A stretch of DNA of 64,000 bases from G965250275 sp965250275 (GCA_965250275.1 OZ252297.1:4154001-4218000); one strand, 5' to 3'. Counted from the first letter of the stretch, positions 25,436-33,489 are shown. Translations and numbers: made by a program. The notes: generated by a model not told the origin, from the sequence alone.

Positions 25436-25933
25436 CTAACGGCACGACAGGTCGAATGTGAGCGCCAAAGTGTCTTCGGCACGATCAATCTTTACAGTTC
25501 CGAGAGCCCCCAAAAAGGCACCGGAGCCGCCGTAAATCACCCGCGTCGTTTCGAAGGGAATGTTTGCGCCAGCTTCGGAAAAATCCCCGGCAGGCTTGCC
25601 AGGAGCCACCTTGTATAGAAGAACGCCCGACTCTAGCTGCACCACGACATCCGACGCCGTCCTGTGATTGTCGTCGGCGTCGGCATGCCTAACGGTTCCG
25701 CTGCCATCAAAATAGCCGACCACCTCACCGTCATCAGTTCGAAGCTCGCCATACGTATGCCGGCGGTCACCAACGCTAAGCCCGTCGTCACTGTGATCAA
25801 CGTGTTCTGTATCCCATGTCGCGATATCTGTATGAAGTGTGAAAGGTTCACAGACTTGGTATGCTTGAGCTCCCGCCGAACCAAGAGCAATAGTGAGGCC
25901 GGAGAGAAGAGCGGTAGGCAACTTGAAGTGCAT
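25436..25933 (-). CDS. secreted AOC-barrel-like protein, paralogue 1
   Basis: A 165-aa exported protein. A signal peptide (about residues 1-24, ending AQA-Y) is followed by a strand-rich domain with DHSDDGLSVGDRRHTYGEL, RTDDGEVVGYF and IYGGSGAFLGALGTV, ending FDLSC plus one Arg. The SVGD, DD-x-G-x-x-VG and GG-x-G-x-F-x-x-A-x-G pattern is that of allene-oxide-cyclase-barrel-like secreted proteins. The protein at 39660 shares these motifs in the same order. A Cys near the start and one at the end may form a disulfide. Function unknown. Confidence 0.68.
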   Translation of the reverse strand: MHFKLPTALLSGLTIALGSAGAQAYQVCEPFTLHTDIATWDTEHVDHSDDGLSVGDRRHTYGELRTDDGEVVGYFDGSGTVRHADADDNHRTASDVVVQLESGVLLYKVAPGKPAGDFSEAGANIPFETTRVIYGGSGAFLGALGTVKIDRAEDTLALTFDLSCR

Positions 25934-26040
25934 CGTCAGGGTCTCCTTGAAGAGTTTCGCCGAAATTTCTTATGGGGCCCGTACCAATTCATAACTTAGG
26001 CGACTTCTAAAGGTCGATCAAACGTCACAAACGTCGACGT

Positions 26041-26070
26041 TTTGTGGTCGCGGTTTTCGCCGCTCTGAAA
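26041..26070. repeat. dispersed repeat, copy C (partial)
   Basis: The 30 bases from TTTGTGGTCGCGGTTTTCGC onward match the first part of the repeats at 23742 and 25298 and then diverge. The copy lacks the following hairpins. The rest of 25934-26079 holds no recognised gene. Confidence 0.55.
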
Positions 26071-26079
26071 GAAAGGCAC

Positions 26080-26108
26080 AAAAAAAAGCGCCCCTAAGGG
26101 CGCCTTTT
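26080..26108 (-). terminator. rho-independent terminator of the VPLPA-CTERM gene
   Basis: Read on the minus strand the stem GCGCCC-TTAG-GGGCGC is followed by eight T residues. It stands 21 bases after the stop of the minus-strand gene at 26129. Confidence 0.88.
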
Positions 26109-26128
26109 AAGAGAGAATTTGATGATGA

Positions 26129-26668
26129 TTAGGCCGCGCGACGGCGACGACGAACTGCGAAGAGACCACCAAGACCCGCAATGAGCATCCAGACCGTGGC
26201 CGGCAGCGGGATCGGTGCAAGCGGATCACCGTCCAAAGTTGCATTTGCGGACATCGTGTTTGTTCCACCCGATGGGTTGCCGTAAACCAGCGTTCCACCT
26301 GTCCACTCGACCCAAACCGAGTCGAACAAGCGATCATTGTCGGCAACATCGAAACCAAATGCCAAAGCATCAAATTCGGACGCCCCCGCATTAACTGGGT
26401 TCGCACCGTTGTAGTAGTTCACGATGGACCCAGCACCGGAAGTAAACCCTCCCGTGATGTCTGCTGCACTCCCAATCGTGACAGGGCCCGCGCCAGGATT
26501 TAGACCCTCTCTGTTGTCAAAGCCCCAGAGGCCGAGAAAATTGCCGTTCCCAAGTTGGAACACCTGCGGTGTACCACCGCCTTCAACTTGGAACCCGATG
26601 ATGGACGCAGCGTTTGCGGAAGTAGCCATTCCCGCAGCAACCACCATAGATACTATGAACTTCTTCAT
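26129..26668 (-). CDS. VPLPA-CTERM sorting domain protein 1
   Basis: A 179-aa exported protein with a signal peptide (MKKFIVSMVVAAGMATSANA), a Gly/Asn-rich strand domain and the C-terminal tripartite sorting signal: PLPATVW, a hydrophobic helix (MLIAGLGGLFA) and a basic RRRRR end. This is a substrate of an exosortase-type system; no exosortase gene is in the window. I chose ATG 26668, preceded by GGGGAAAGG; an ATG 18 bases upstream is worse. It has its own terminator. Confidence 0.85.
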   Translation of the reverse strand: MKKFIVSMVVAAGMATSANAASIIGFQVEGGGTPQVFQLGNGNFLGLWGFDNREGLNPGAGPVTIGSAADITGGFTSGAGSIVNYYNGANPVNAGASEFDALAFGFDVADNDRLFDSVWVEWTGGTLVYGNPSGGTNTMSANATLDGDPLAPIPLPATVWMLIAGLGGLFAVRRRRRAA

Positions 26669-26889
26669 ATTTTTACCTTTCCCCACAAGTACTTAGCACA
26701 CCATTTACCAAGTATCATCCGAATCGCTAGCACCTCATGCGGCAGAAATCCAGTCTGACCCGGTCCGTGTTAGACCATCCTCAAAAATGAAACCGGAATC
26801 GTATGAAATTTTGATCAAGCCTTGCTGATTTCGGTGCCACAAACGCGTGTTTGTCGGCATGGGCCGAGCATCTGACCAAGGCGCTGCAA

Positions 26890-27279
26890 TCAATCTTCGG
26901 TCAGGGCATAGCTTCCATCTTCTCGGTGCACTTCGCCCCCGCTGAGCGGCGGATTGAAGACGCAAACAAGCCGCAGATCAGCGTCTGTGGCGCGAACCAA
27001 GTGCCGGTCGTTTTGATCCAATGCATAGAGTGTGAAAGGCTCGATTGAATGCCAGGTTTCTTCGGTATTTGCTCTGATCTGACCCTTGCCTTCGATACAG
27101 TAACAGGCCTCCAGGTGATGGGTGTATTCAAGCTCAAGCACTGCACCCTTTTGGATGATTGTGTCCGTCAACGAGAACCCCATGCCGTCAGAAGCCAGCA
27201 ACAACCTTCTGCTGTTCCACCCCGGCCCAGCAACGTCACGATTTGTGCCAAGGACATCTCTGAGCGTTTTGACAATCAT
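26890..27279 (-). CDS. ectC: L-ectoine synthase homologue (orphan)
   Basis: A 129-aa cupin enzyme, the usual EctC length. Ectoine synthase closes N-gamma-acetyl-diaminobutyrate to ectoine with loss of water. The family motifs PGWNSRRLLLASDGMGFSL, HHLEACYCIEGKG, LYALDQNDRH and LVCVFNPPLSG are present. The metal-site residues expected from characterised EctC proteins are kept (Glu57, Tyr85, His93). The start MIVKTLRDVLG is the standard one; the longer upstream reading is not conserved. There is no ectA, ectB, ask or ectR gene in the window. It lies 17 bases after an SDR gene and is probably co-transcribed with it, so it may use a different substrate. Confidence 0.88.
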   Translation of the reverse strand: MIVKTLRDVLGTNRDVAGPGWNSRRLLLASDGMGFSLTDTIIQKGAVLELEYTHHLEACYCIEGKGQIRANTEETWHSIEPFTLYALDQNDRHLVRATDADLRLVCVFNPPLSGGEVHREDGSYALTED

Positions 27280-27296
27280 AGCTTTGCACCTCGTTT

Positions 27297-28046
27297 CTAT
27301 CGTACCGCGCGGTTCATCCCCCCATCCGACAGTATGCTCTGCCCGTTGATGTATCGGGCTCCTTCGCTGGCAAGAAACACGCAAGCTTGCCCAATCTCCT
27401 CGAACGTTGCGGGTCGCTGAGCGGGGATGGACCTACGAGCCTCGTCTGACAAGTTCACGTTCTCGCAAAACCCAGGAAGGAGGTTGTTCATCCTTATGTT
27501 GTGACGCGCGTAGCGATCCCCGTAAAGCTTTGAAAAACTGTGCAAAGCACCCCTCAGCATGCTCATGGGATAGGGCGCGCGCGGTTCGATTGTGTTCATG
27601 GATGATATGTTTACGAAAGCGCCACCGCCTTGCTCGATCAGTATCGGCGTGACGATACGGGCAATCTTGACGACGTTCAGCACGTACATATCCAGGCTTT
27701 CGTGCCACAATGCGTCACTGAGTTCCAATAGTGGCCCGTCAAAGTCAGGATCAAAGCCGACGGTCTTGATCGCTTCCGGCACCGATCCGCCGTGACCCAT
27801 ATTGCTGACGATGGCATCTATTCGTCCATACGTGCGCATGGTGTCGTCAATCATCGCTTGCAAGTCGTCCACTTCCAGCACGGAGCCGCGGCGACCGATA
27901 CCTCCTAGCTCCTCCGCCAGTTCTACCGAGCGGTTGGACGGAGACATCAGCGACACCTTGTAGCCTGCCTTTGCCATTTCGATGGCGCAGCCCCGGCCAA
28001 TGCCTTGTCCTGTACCGGTCATCAGCGCAACTTTGACTTCGGGCAT
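27297..28046 (-). CDS. atypical SDR family oxidoreductase
   Basis: A 249-aa Rossmann-fold protein with the N-terminal cofactor motif TGTGQGIGRG and the SNMGHGG strand-turn equivalent of NAG. In the active-site region, PYPMSMLRGALHSFSKLY has Tyr but an Arg or Leu where the usual Y-x-x-x-K Lys should be, followed by RMNNLLPGF, a mark of a divergent SDR subgroup. GGAAAGGA precedes ATG 28046; the longer reading upstream is rejected. It is the first gene of an SDR-ectC operon and faces a LysR gene across 118 bases. Confidence 0.82.
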   Translation of the reverse strand: MPEVKVALMTGTGQGIGRGCAIEMAKAGYKVSLMSPSNRSVELAEELGGIGRRGSVLEVDDLQAMIDDTMRTYGRIDAIVSNMGHGGSVPEAIKTVGFDPDFDGPLLELSDALWHESLDMYVLNVVKIARIVTPILIEQGGGAFVNISSMNTIEPRAPYPMSMLRGALHSFSKLYGDRYARHNIRMNNLLPGFCENVNLSDEARRSIPAQRPATFEEIGQACVFLASEGARYINGQSILSDGGMNRAVR

Positions 28047-28164
28047 GGATTGTCCTTTCCGTGGGCAAGAAATGTGTGAGATTTGCTGAGGTAAAGACAG
28101 TGTACGTTGCTCAGAACAACAAATGCTATCGAGGTTTGGGAACACCACTGTTAGGTTTTCTCAC
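28047..28164. promoter_or_regulatory. divergent promoter region, SDR-ectC / LysR
   Basis: 118 bases between divergent starts. It contains TTG-CTCAGAA-CAA, a dyad of the kind bound by LysR proteins (T-N11-A), near 28106. This position fits control of both directions by the adjacent regulator. Confidence 0.5.
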
Positions 28165-29121
28165 ATGAAAGAAAACCTCCGACACCTTCGTGCCTTTCAG
28201 GCCTTTGACGAAACAGCGCCCCATTCCAGTCTGACCAAGGCAGCAGATGTGCTGAACGTCACCCACGGGGCGATCAGCCGTCAAATCAAACTGCTCGAAC
28301 TGCATCTTGGCGCTGCGCTGTTTCATCGCCGCCCCAATGGCGTTGAATTGACCCAAGCCGGGGAACGCCTTCATCACGCGACCCGCGGGGCATTTTCAGA
28401 TTTGCAACTGGGTGTAATGGAAGTGAGGCGGATGCATCGCCGCCAATCGATTACGGTGTCTCTGTCCACATCGTTAGCGCTCAAATGGCTTGTGCCGCTG
28501 CTCGGTTCCTTTCACCAGAAACATCCCGGTATCACATTGCTCCTGGACACAAATGATGCCTTTGCGGATTTCGATGTAACCGAGGTCGATGTCGCATTGC
28601 GGTTTGGAGAGCCGGATTGGGACGGGCTGCACTACGAGCAACTGAGACGAGAGGAACTGATTGTAGTGGCGGCGCCCACCCTCGTTGGCAAAGCGCAACT
28701 GCCAATGCAAGCCAAGGAGATAGCAGAGCTCCCATTGCTTCACGATGCCTTCAATGTTGGGTGGGAAAGCTGGGCTGCACAGGTCGGGCTGGATACTGAT
28801 CGGATCAACGCACAGAGGGTCAAATACGTAGACAGCGCTGTTTTGTTGGAGGCTGCAATTGACGGGCAAGGCGTCGCATTGGCAAGACATCTTTTGGCGG
28901 AGAGGGATTTGGAACTTGGACGCTTGGTCCGCCTCGATAGGAGCGGTGTTCCATTGGATCGTGGGCTCTTTTTTGTCTGTCGACCAGGCGACCAGGAGCG
29001 GGCCCCGGTGACCTTCAGGAGCGGTGTTCCATTGGATCGTGGGCTCTTTTTTGTCTGTCGACCAGGCGACCAGGAGCGGGCCCCGGTGAAGACCTTCAAA
29101 GAGTGGCTGATGTCTGTTTGA
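28165..29121 (+). CDS. LysR-family regulator (GcvA type) with internal duplication
   Basis: A 318-aa transcription regulator. The N-terminal winged helix contains SLTKAADVLNVTHGAISRQI, followed by LELHLGAALFHRRPNGVELT. The C-terminal periplasmic-binding-like domain is of the GcvA type (LRFGEPDWDGL, AIDGQGVALARHLL). A perfect 73-bp tandem copy with period 78 adds 26 residues in frame near the C-terminus, so RSGVPLDRGLFFVCRPGDQ occurs twice. Without it the length would be about 292, close to the family norm. The gene is divergent from the SDR-ectC operon and probably controls it. I took ATG 28165 as start. Confidence 0.82.
   Translation: MKENLRHLRAFQAFDETAPHSSLTKAADVLNVTHGAISRQIKLLELHLGAALFHRRPNGVELTQAGERLHHATRGAFSDLQLGVMEVRRMHRRQSITVSLSTSLALKWLVPLLGSFHQKHPGITLLLDTNDAFADFDVTEVDVALRFGEPDWDGLHYEQLRREELIVVAAPTLVGKAQLPMQAKEIAELPLLHDAFNVGWESWAAQVGLDTDRINAQRVKYVDSAVLLEAAIDGQGVALARHLLAERDLELGRLVRLDRSGVPLDRGLFFVCRPGDQERAPVTFRSGVPLDRGLFFVCRPGDQERAPVKTFKEWLMSV
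28939..29089 (+). repeat. 78-bp-period tandem duplication within LysR gene
   Basis: Bases 28939-29011 and 29017-29089 are identical over 73 bp. The unit starts AGGAGCGGTGTTCCATTGG and the period is 78, exactly 26 codons, so the frame is kept. No substitutions separate the copies, which indicates a recent event or an assembly artefact. Confidence 0.9.
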
Positions 29122-29718
29122 GCAATTTGCCTGCTCGAACTGTGTCAGGTTTTCGTCAATCTCCTAAAGCTATCGGCTTGTCAGGTTTCGAAAAGGGTCT
29201 TCGATCCACTTCCAGCTGCTGGACCGTTAGCATCCGAGATTCTTGCCAATTCGTTGACGTAAGGGTAGCTTTGAGGTCCAAGTACCACTTTCTAACATAT
29301 GGTTGCACCCTGAGGCGGTTAGGTTTGTTCACCTGCCGCCTCACTTTTATTGGCCTACCGCGTTGGGATGCCAGGCGTCGAAGGGGCCGCAAACTCTCGC
29401 GTTTCTTGGCCCTTGGAAAATTCCGAAAATTTTGCGTGGTTTCCGAAGGGCGTCCACGACATTCACCAAGCTCCGGACGGGCTCGATGGGGAGCTAGAAT
29501 TCTACCGTGTTCTTTTCGGCGCCCCGCTATCGTTCAGTCACAATCAGACCTGGATTTGCGAAATCGCCAAATTCAATGCATAGTCAGGCGTCCTGTGTGA
29601 CACGCCCTCGCGCCTGTTCTTCTATCCCCACGGCGCGGGGCACCAGACGTCTCTGCACAGGTTCGAATTGATACAAGTGATGGGATCCAACAGGTCCCCT
29701 GGTTCATGGAGCTAAGAA
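29122..29718. other. 597-bp region without a convincing gene; strong hairpin
   Basis: Several overlapping open frames exist but none has a ribosome-binding site with recognisable protein. At 29311-29343 the stem TGAGGCGG/CCGCCTCA with an inner AGGT/ACCT stem forms a strong hairpin followed by CTTTTATT; it could end LysR transcription. The 3' part holds the promoter and GGAG site of the PEP-CTERM gene at 29719. Confidence 0.5.
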
Positions 29719-30480
29719 ATGTCTCAATTCAAAGGATTAGGTTCAATCGCTTGTTTGATTGCGGTATGCGCAGCCACGTCGGCACAAGCAAGTGTGGTGC
29801 AAGCTTTCGGCTACGGAAGCGCTGTGACACGAACTGACGCCTCCGCCGATTTTGAACTTCCTGACAACGCCACACCCGAACAAATCACCGCACTCGGACT
29901 TGACCGGTTCTACTTTGAGGACGGAATGAGGTTCGATAGATTTGCCACCCCAGATGCGCTCAACAGCTTTTGTGGATTTGGTCAGAATTTCGTGGACATT
30001 TGTGGACAGCAGTATCTGCCATACGGCTTCACAGGCGATGTTTTTGTGAACTACAAAAGGACCACGGGAATTCAGATTGTTGCAGAGCCCGGCAACATGT
30101 TCTTAGGGCTCGAGTTCCGAACCGGACTTGGCCCCCCCACGACCGACCCTAGTTGGTTCCTTGGAAGCTACTGGCGCGCCTTCAATTCGGATCTCAATCA
30201 GTTGGTGGGAGAAGGCATTCTGACGCATGGCCCCGGCGAGGTTCTCAGTTTCTTTGGGACAAACGGCGTCGGGTTCGACGCGCTATTCATCACCCAAGAC
30301 GTGAACACTATCGTCATTGATAGGGATTCCGGAGCGGGCGCGGCGATAGACTCAGTGCGCGCCCAATACCTGACGGCACCTATTCCGACGCCAGCAGCCG
30401 CGCTCTCTCTTGCTACTGCGCTGGCAGGCCTCGGCGGATTGACCCTGGTCCGGCGACGGCGTGACCGGCCTCATGGATAG
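29719..30480 (+). CDS. PEP-CTERM-type sorting domain protein 2
   Basis: A 253-aa exported protein: signal peptide (about residues 1-24, ending AQA-S), a strand-rich Phe/Gly-rich body with two Cys (SFCGFGQNFVDICGQQYL), and a C-terminal sorting signal PIPTPAAAL, hydrophobic helix (LATALAGLGGLTLV) and RRRRDRP tail. The body has no recognised family. It is the second of three exosortase-type substrates in the element. GGAG stands 8 bases before ATG. Confidence 0.82.
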   Translation: MSQFKGLGSIACLIAVCAATSAQASVVQAFGYGSAVTRTDASADFELPDNATPEQITALGLDRFYFEDGMRFDRFATPDALNSFCGFGQNFVDICGQQYLPYGFTGDVFVNYKRTTGIQIVAEPGNMFLGLEFRTGLGPPTTDPSWFLGSYWRAFNSDLNQLVGEGILTHGPGEVLSFFGTNGVGFDALFITQDVNTIVIDRDSGAGAAIDSVRAQYLTAPIPTPAAALSLATALAGLGGLTLVRRRRDRPHG

Positions 30481-30504
30481 CGGTTCGGCATAGCTCCGGG
30501 TCAG

Positions 30505-30768
30505 TCATTCAGATTCGCTCGACCTCGCTTTGAATCGAACACCCGCGCCCCCGCCGTTTTCGGGGATGAACTGGATACCAGCTGCCTCGAAAGCTGAGAT
30601 TGCGGCACTTTGATTTCCTGCGCTCAATCGCTTTGTTCTTCCGCTCTCAAAGCTTCTGAGTGTGTCCACTGAAAGGCCAGACGCTTCCGACAGGTCATTT
30701 ACAGACCATTTCTTAAGTCCGCGCGCCGCTTTGCATAGTTCCTGCGTAAGTTCCATACGTCTCTTCAT
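30505..30768 (-). CDS. XRE-family helix-turn-helix regulator
   Basis: An 87-aa DNA-binding protein. The helix-turn-helix is WSVNDLSEASGLSVDTLRSF followed by ESGRTKRLS, and the end IQFIPENGGGAGVRFK is the tail commonly seen in a group of short XRE repressors of alphaproteobacteria. An internal ATG four codons in is an alternative start. It is divergent from the small-gene cluster beginning at 30873 and probably represses it and itself through the 104-bp interval. Confidence 0.83.
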   Translation of the reverse strand: MKRRMELTQELCKAARGLKKWSVNDLSEASGLSVDTLRSFESGRTKRLSAGNQSAAISAFEAAGIQFIPENGGGAGVRFKARSSESE

Positions 30769-30872
30769 ACATAAAAAATGTCTCTCCCTACATCATTAGT
30801 GTTGACACAATCAAGGTAGGTACATACATATAACATGTAGGAACCGACACGCAACACAGGAATGCCGGCCCG
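30769..30872. promoter_or_regulatory. divergent promoter, XRE repressor / small-gene cluster
   Basis: On the + strand TTGACA (30802-30807) is followed after 17 bases by TACATA (30825-30830), a good sigma-70 promoter for the gene at 30873. The repeated TACATACATATAACATGTA stretch next to it is a likely operator for the XRE protein. Confidence 0.55.
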
Positions 30873-31436
30873 ATGCACGACCGCCAGCAGATCATGAACC
30901 GCGCCTGGGCCATCATGGCGGATCGTCCCCGGAACCGGATCAACTGGGTGTATGCGCTGCGGCAGGCGTGGCAGGAAGCCAAGGACGCGGCCCGGCGCGC
31001 TGACATGACCGAAGCGGACCACATCCGCGAAGCCATCGACATGCTGGAGAGTAAAGACACATGGTCGGATGCGGACTATCGCAGGCATGACGACCTTGTC
31101 GCCGCGCTCAAGGTGGCGCTGGATCACAAGGCCAATGCCGACGCTTACGCCGTAAAGCGCGCTCTGATTGCCAAGGCCAAAGGCCAGTTCGTCTCGATCA
31201 CCTTCACCAAGAAGGATGGCAGCCTGCGCACCATGCGCGTCCAGCCTGCGACCCTGCCACAACGCGTGAGAGCCAATGCCGCGTCAGACGCCGCCCGTGG
31301 TGCCTCTGTGACCCGCGCACGCCGCCACCCGCACCTTATGCCCGTGTGGGACGTGGATGCCGGCGCACCCCGTTCTGTGAACCTCGCCACCGTGTCCCGT
31401 ATCGCCGCTGGCGGTGCCGTCCACACGTACCAGTAA
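30873..31436 (+). CDS. SH3-fold (DUF2693-like) element protein
   Basis: A 187-aa protein. The N-terminal half is helical and charged (QAWQEAKDAARRADMTEADH). The C-terminal half has VSITFTKKDGSLRTMRVQPA and later HPHLMPVWDVDAGAPRSVNL ending TVSRIAAGG, the pattern of the WYL-/SH3-like DUF2693 proteins found in phages and plasmids. It is the first gene of a cluster to 33032 under the putative XRE-controlled promoter. The function is not established. Confidence 0.62.
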   Translation: MHDRQQIMNRAWAIMADRPRNRINWVYALRQAWQEAKDAARRADMTEADHIREAIDMLESKDTWSDADYRRHDDLVAALKVALDHKANADAYAVKRALIAKAKGQFVSITFTKKDGSLRTMRVQPATLPQRVRANAASDAARGASVTRARRHPHLMPVWDVDAGAPRSVNLATVSRIAAGGAVHTYQ

Positions 31437-31460
31437 CAGCCCCTCAGGAGGGAGAATGCC

Positions 31461-31910
31461 ATGAACCAGCTTGCAATCGATGAAGTACAGGCCCGCATCA
31501 CCAAGGTCTCCGAAGCCCTGGGCGTCGAAGCGCCAGACCGACTGCTCGATGCCGACAAAGGCCCGTCGGATGAACTGATGCGCTTTTGCGCTGAGACCGG
31601 CCTCAGCCTCGATTTTATCCTTCTCGGGGATGAGAACGGCAAACACCGTCCAGCGCAGTGCGCTGATGCGAAGACTGCTCTACAGACCAACCAACCTGCG
31701 CCAGTGAAGTGCAGACTGCAGCTGGAGGAAGATGCCATCACGCTGCATGGGTTGGCCGAAGCGCTTCTGGCTCTGACATGGGAAGATGACGCACGGGATC
31801 AGAAACATCACCCCAGCGCTGTGCCTGCCCTGATCCGGACCATCGAAGCGCGATCCATGGCGCTGGTGACGGACATGGAGAAGGTCCACCTGTCTGAGCA
31901 ACGCCAATAA
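31461..31910 (+). CDS. hypothetical element protein
   Basis: A 149-aa soluble protein beginning MNQLAIDEVQARITKVSEAL, with FCAETGLSLDFILLGDENG in the first half, which recalls the loop after the helix-turn-helix in small phage regulators, and a long helical C-terminal half (LHGLAEALLALTWEDDARD). A strong AGGAGGGAG site lies 8 bases upstream, so translation is likely. No known domain is certain. Confidence 0.62.
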   Translation: MNQLAIDEVQARITKVSEALGVEAPDRLLDADKGPSDELMRFCAETGLSLDFILLGDENGKHRPAQCADAKTALQTNQPAPVKCRLQLEEDAITLHGLAEALLALTWEDDARDQKHHPSAVPALIRTIEARSMALVTDMEKVHLSEQRQ

Positions 31911-31971
31911 GCGTCTACAGCCTGAACACCAAACCCAGGCAGAGCTGCCCACCCACAAAGGAGAGATGTCA

Positions 31972-32175
31972 ATGTCCAGCCCACCCACCGCACGAAAAGC
32001 TGCCTCTGGAGCCTCAGAAGGGGAGCAGGCTAGGTCCTTCGAAGAGATAGTGCGGAGTCTGACGAATGATCAGCTCTCCGAGCTCATCGAACGGCTCTAT
32101 GAAGCGGGACTTATTCCGCCCGAGCCGTTGCCACCCGTTCGCACTTGCGACCGTCAGGTGACCGTATGTCGGTAG
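31972..32175 (+). CDS. small hypothetical element protein, 67 aa
   Basis: A 67-aa protein with a disordered N-terminus and a central helix SFEEIVRSLTNDQLSELIER followed by LYEAGLIPPEPLPP. AAAGGAGAG lies at 8 bases from ATG 31972; the ATG six bases earlier is too close to that site. It overlaps the next gene by 10 bases. Confidence 0.55.
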   Translation: MSSPPTARKAASGASEGEQARSFEEIVRSLTNDQLSELIERLYEAGLIPPEPLPPVRTCDRQVTVCR

Positions 32176-32456
32176 GATTAAGTTCAGCAGCCCCACAGCG
32201 AGCATTTGCGGATGCTACCCCCGCCCCGGATGTGCAGGTATCCGGTGAACTTGGCAAAGCCGAAGAGAAGCACACCCTTTTGGACGAGGTAAATCGCCTT
32301 GACGCACAAATCGACGACGTGCGCGGCCTGGTCGATGCGCTGGAGCTAGTCTGCTGGCATTTGTGCCAGGAAACCGTTGAAGACCCGACGCTGGCACGTT
32401 TGCGCAAGGCAATTCTTGGCCTCAGCACCGCGCTTTATCGTGCGGTGAAAGACTAA
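32166..32456 (+). CDS. small hypothetical element protein, 96 aa
   Basis: A 96-aa mainly helical protein with a possible coiled coil (LLDEVNRLDAQIDDVRGLVD) in the middle and a C-terminal helix (LARLRKAILGLSTALYRAV). ATG 32166 follows AGGTG and overlaps the previous stop. The length and all-helical nature are typical of small phage regulatory or inhibitor proteins; nothing identifies it further. Confidence 0.55.
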   Translation: MSVGLSSAAPQRAFADATPAPDVQVSGELGKAEEKHTLLDEVNRLDAQIDDVRGLVDALELVCWHLCQETVEDPTLARLRKAILGLSTALYRAVKD

Positions 32457-32537
32457 GCTCAGCAATGCAGTACTACACGCCAATTCCGGCGCATCATCAG
32501 TATTTCAACCCAACCCGTTTCCTAGTTCCTGTTTGCA

Positions 32538-33032
32538 ATGTCGTTCCACTACATCCTCAACCGCCGATGGTCGGATCAGTTTCTACCTGACATCAAGCGC
32601 ATTGTCGGGGCGCAACTGCTACGGGCCTCACCGGCCCATATCGACCGTCAGGAGGCCACTGACCTGCTGTTGCTGGATGCCCGAGACATCCGCGTTGCCG
32701 CCCGTGTCAGGCGCCCGGGATACGCGCGGCGCTACCCCTACCAGTTCACCGTCAGGTCGCGCTTACCCTCGGGTGGCGAGACCGAGCTGTCTAAGATTGT
32801 GAATGGATACGGCGACTGGATGTTCTACGGCCACTCCAGCGCCTGTCAGCGCTTTGTACGGCACTGGTGGCTTCTGGACCTCCGCGCCTTCCGAGCGGCG
32901 CTCATACGGCACGGGAACGGTGGACACAGGCTGCATATGGGGGATCAGATCAACCCCGATGGCACCTGGTTCAAGTGGTTCGATATCCGGTCGTTTCCCG
33001 CTGAGCCAAGACTGGTGGTAGCGCGGGGATGA
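32538..33032 (+). CDS. conserved phage-like hypothetical protein
   Basis: A 164-aa basic protein rich in Trp, Arg and Tyr. It starts MSFHYILNRRWSDQFLPDIK, has a central LLLDARDIRVAARVRRPGY and FTVRSRLPSGGETELSKI, then GDWMFYGHSSACQRFVRHWW and the end FDIRSFPAEPRLVVARG. The mix of strands and conserved aromatic and basic residues suggests a nuclease-like or nucleic-acid-binding fold, which I cannot name. A decayed copy of its C-terminus lies at 37950-37998. No ribosome-binding site is obvious; it may be read with the upstream cluster. Confidence 0.62.
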   Translation: MSFHYILNRRWSDQFLPDIKRIVGAQLLRASPAHIDRQEATDLLLLDARDIRVAARVRRPGYARRYPYQFTVRSRLPSGGETELSKIVNGYGDWMFYGHSSACQRFVRHWWLLDLRAFRAALIRHGNGGHRLHMGDQINPDGTWFKWFDIRSFPAEPRLVVARG

Positions 33033-33138
33033 GGCGGATTCCAATCCTCACACAATGGTTGCCTGCGCAATTGAGTTTTGATGAAAGCCTAAAGAGTGCG
33101 AGCAGAGTCGGGCGAGGACCTAGCAGCTCCCCGGGGAA

Positions 33139-33489
33139 TTAGAATACCCCAAAGTAGATGGCACAGATTGCCAGTGAACAGATCAGCGACACCAGCGCCG
33201 TAATGACCTGTGTGCCATAGAAGAAGGCATAACTGCTTCTCGTTACTACGAAGGGAGCAACAAGCCAGTACCCTACGACGAACGCGATCAAAGGCCACCA
33301 CCAGTCAAAAAGAAGGAAGCTGATGATGAACGCAGCTATCCCAGACACAGTGCCGAGCAAATCAAAAAACACCATTCCTTTGGTCTTTTTGGCTTGATCC
33401 TCCAAAAACCAGCCACCTCTGTGACTCAGGAGGGTCACTCTTGCAGCAATTCCGCTTGCAATCATCCCAACAAAAAGAAAGATCATCAC
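33139..33489 (-). CDS. hypothetical membrane protein
   Basis: A 116-aa very hydrophobic protein with about four membrane segments (near residues 1-18, 43-60, 63-83 and 92-114) and a polar loop HRGGWFLEDQAKKTKGM between the first two. No family recognised. It stands alone on the minus strand between + strand genes, so it has its own promoter to the right. Confidence 0.55.
   Translation of the reverse strand: MMIFLFVGMIASGIAARVTLLSHRGGWFLEDQAKKTKGMVFFDLLGTVSGIAAFIISFLLFDWWWPLIAFVVGYWLVAPFVVTRSSYAFFYGTQVITALVSLICSLAICAIYFGVF

Noticed and set aside
32465..32587. Possible 40-codon ORF beginning MQYYTPIPAHHQYFN
   Set aside because: No ribosome-binding site is seen and it overlaps the start of the 32538 gene in another frame. 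It could be real but cannot be supported.
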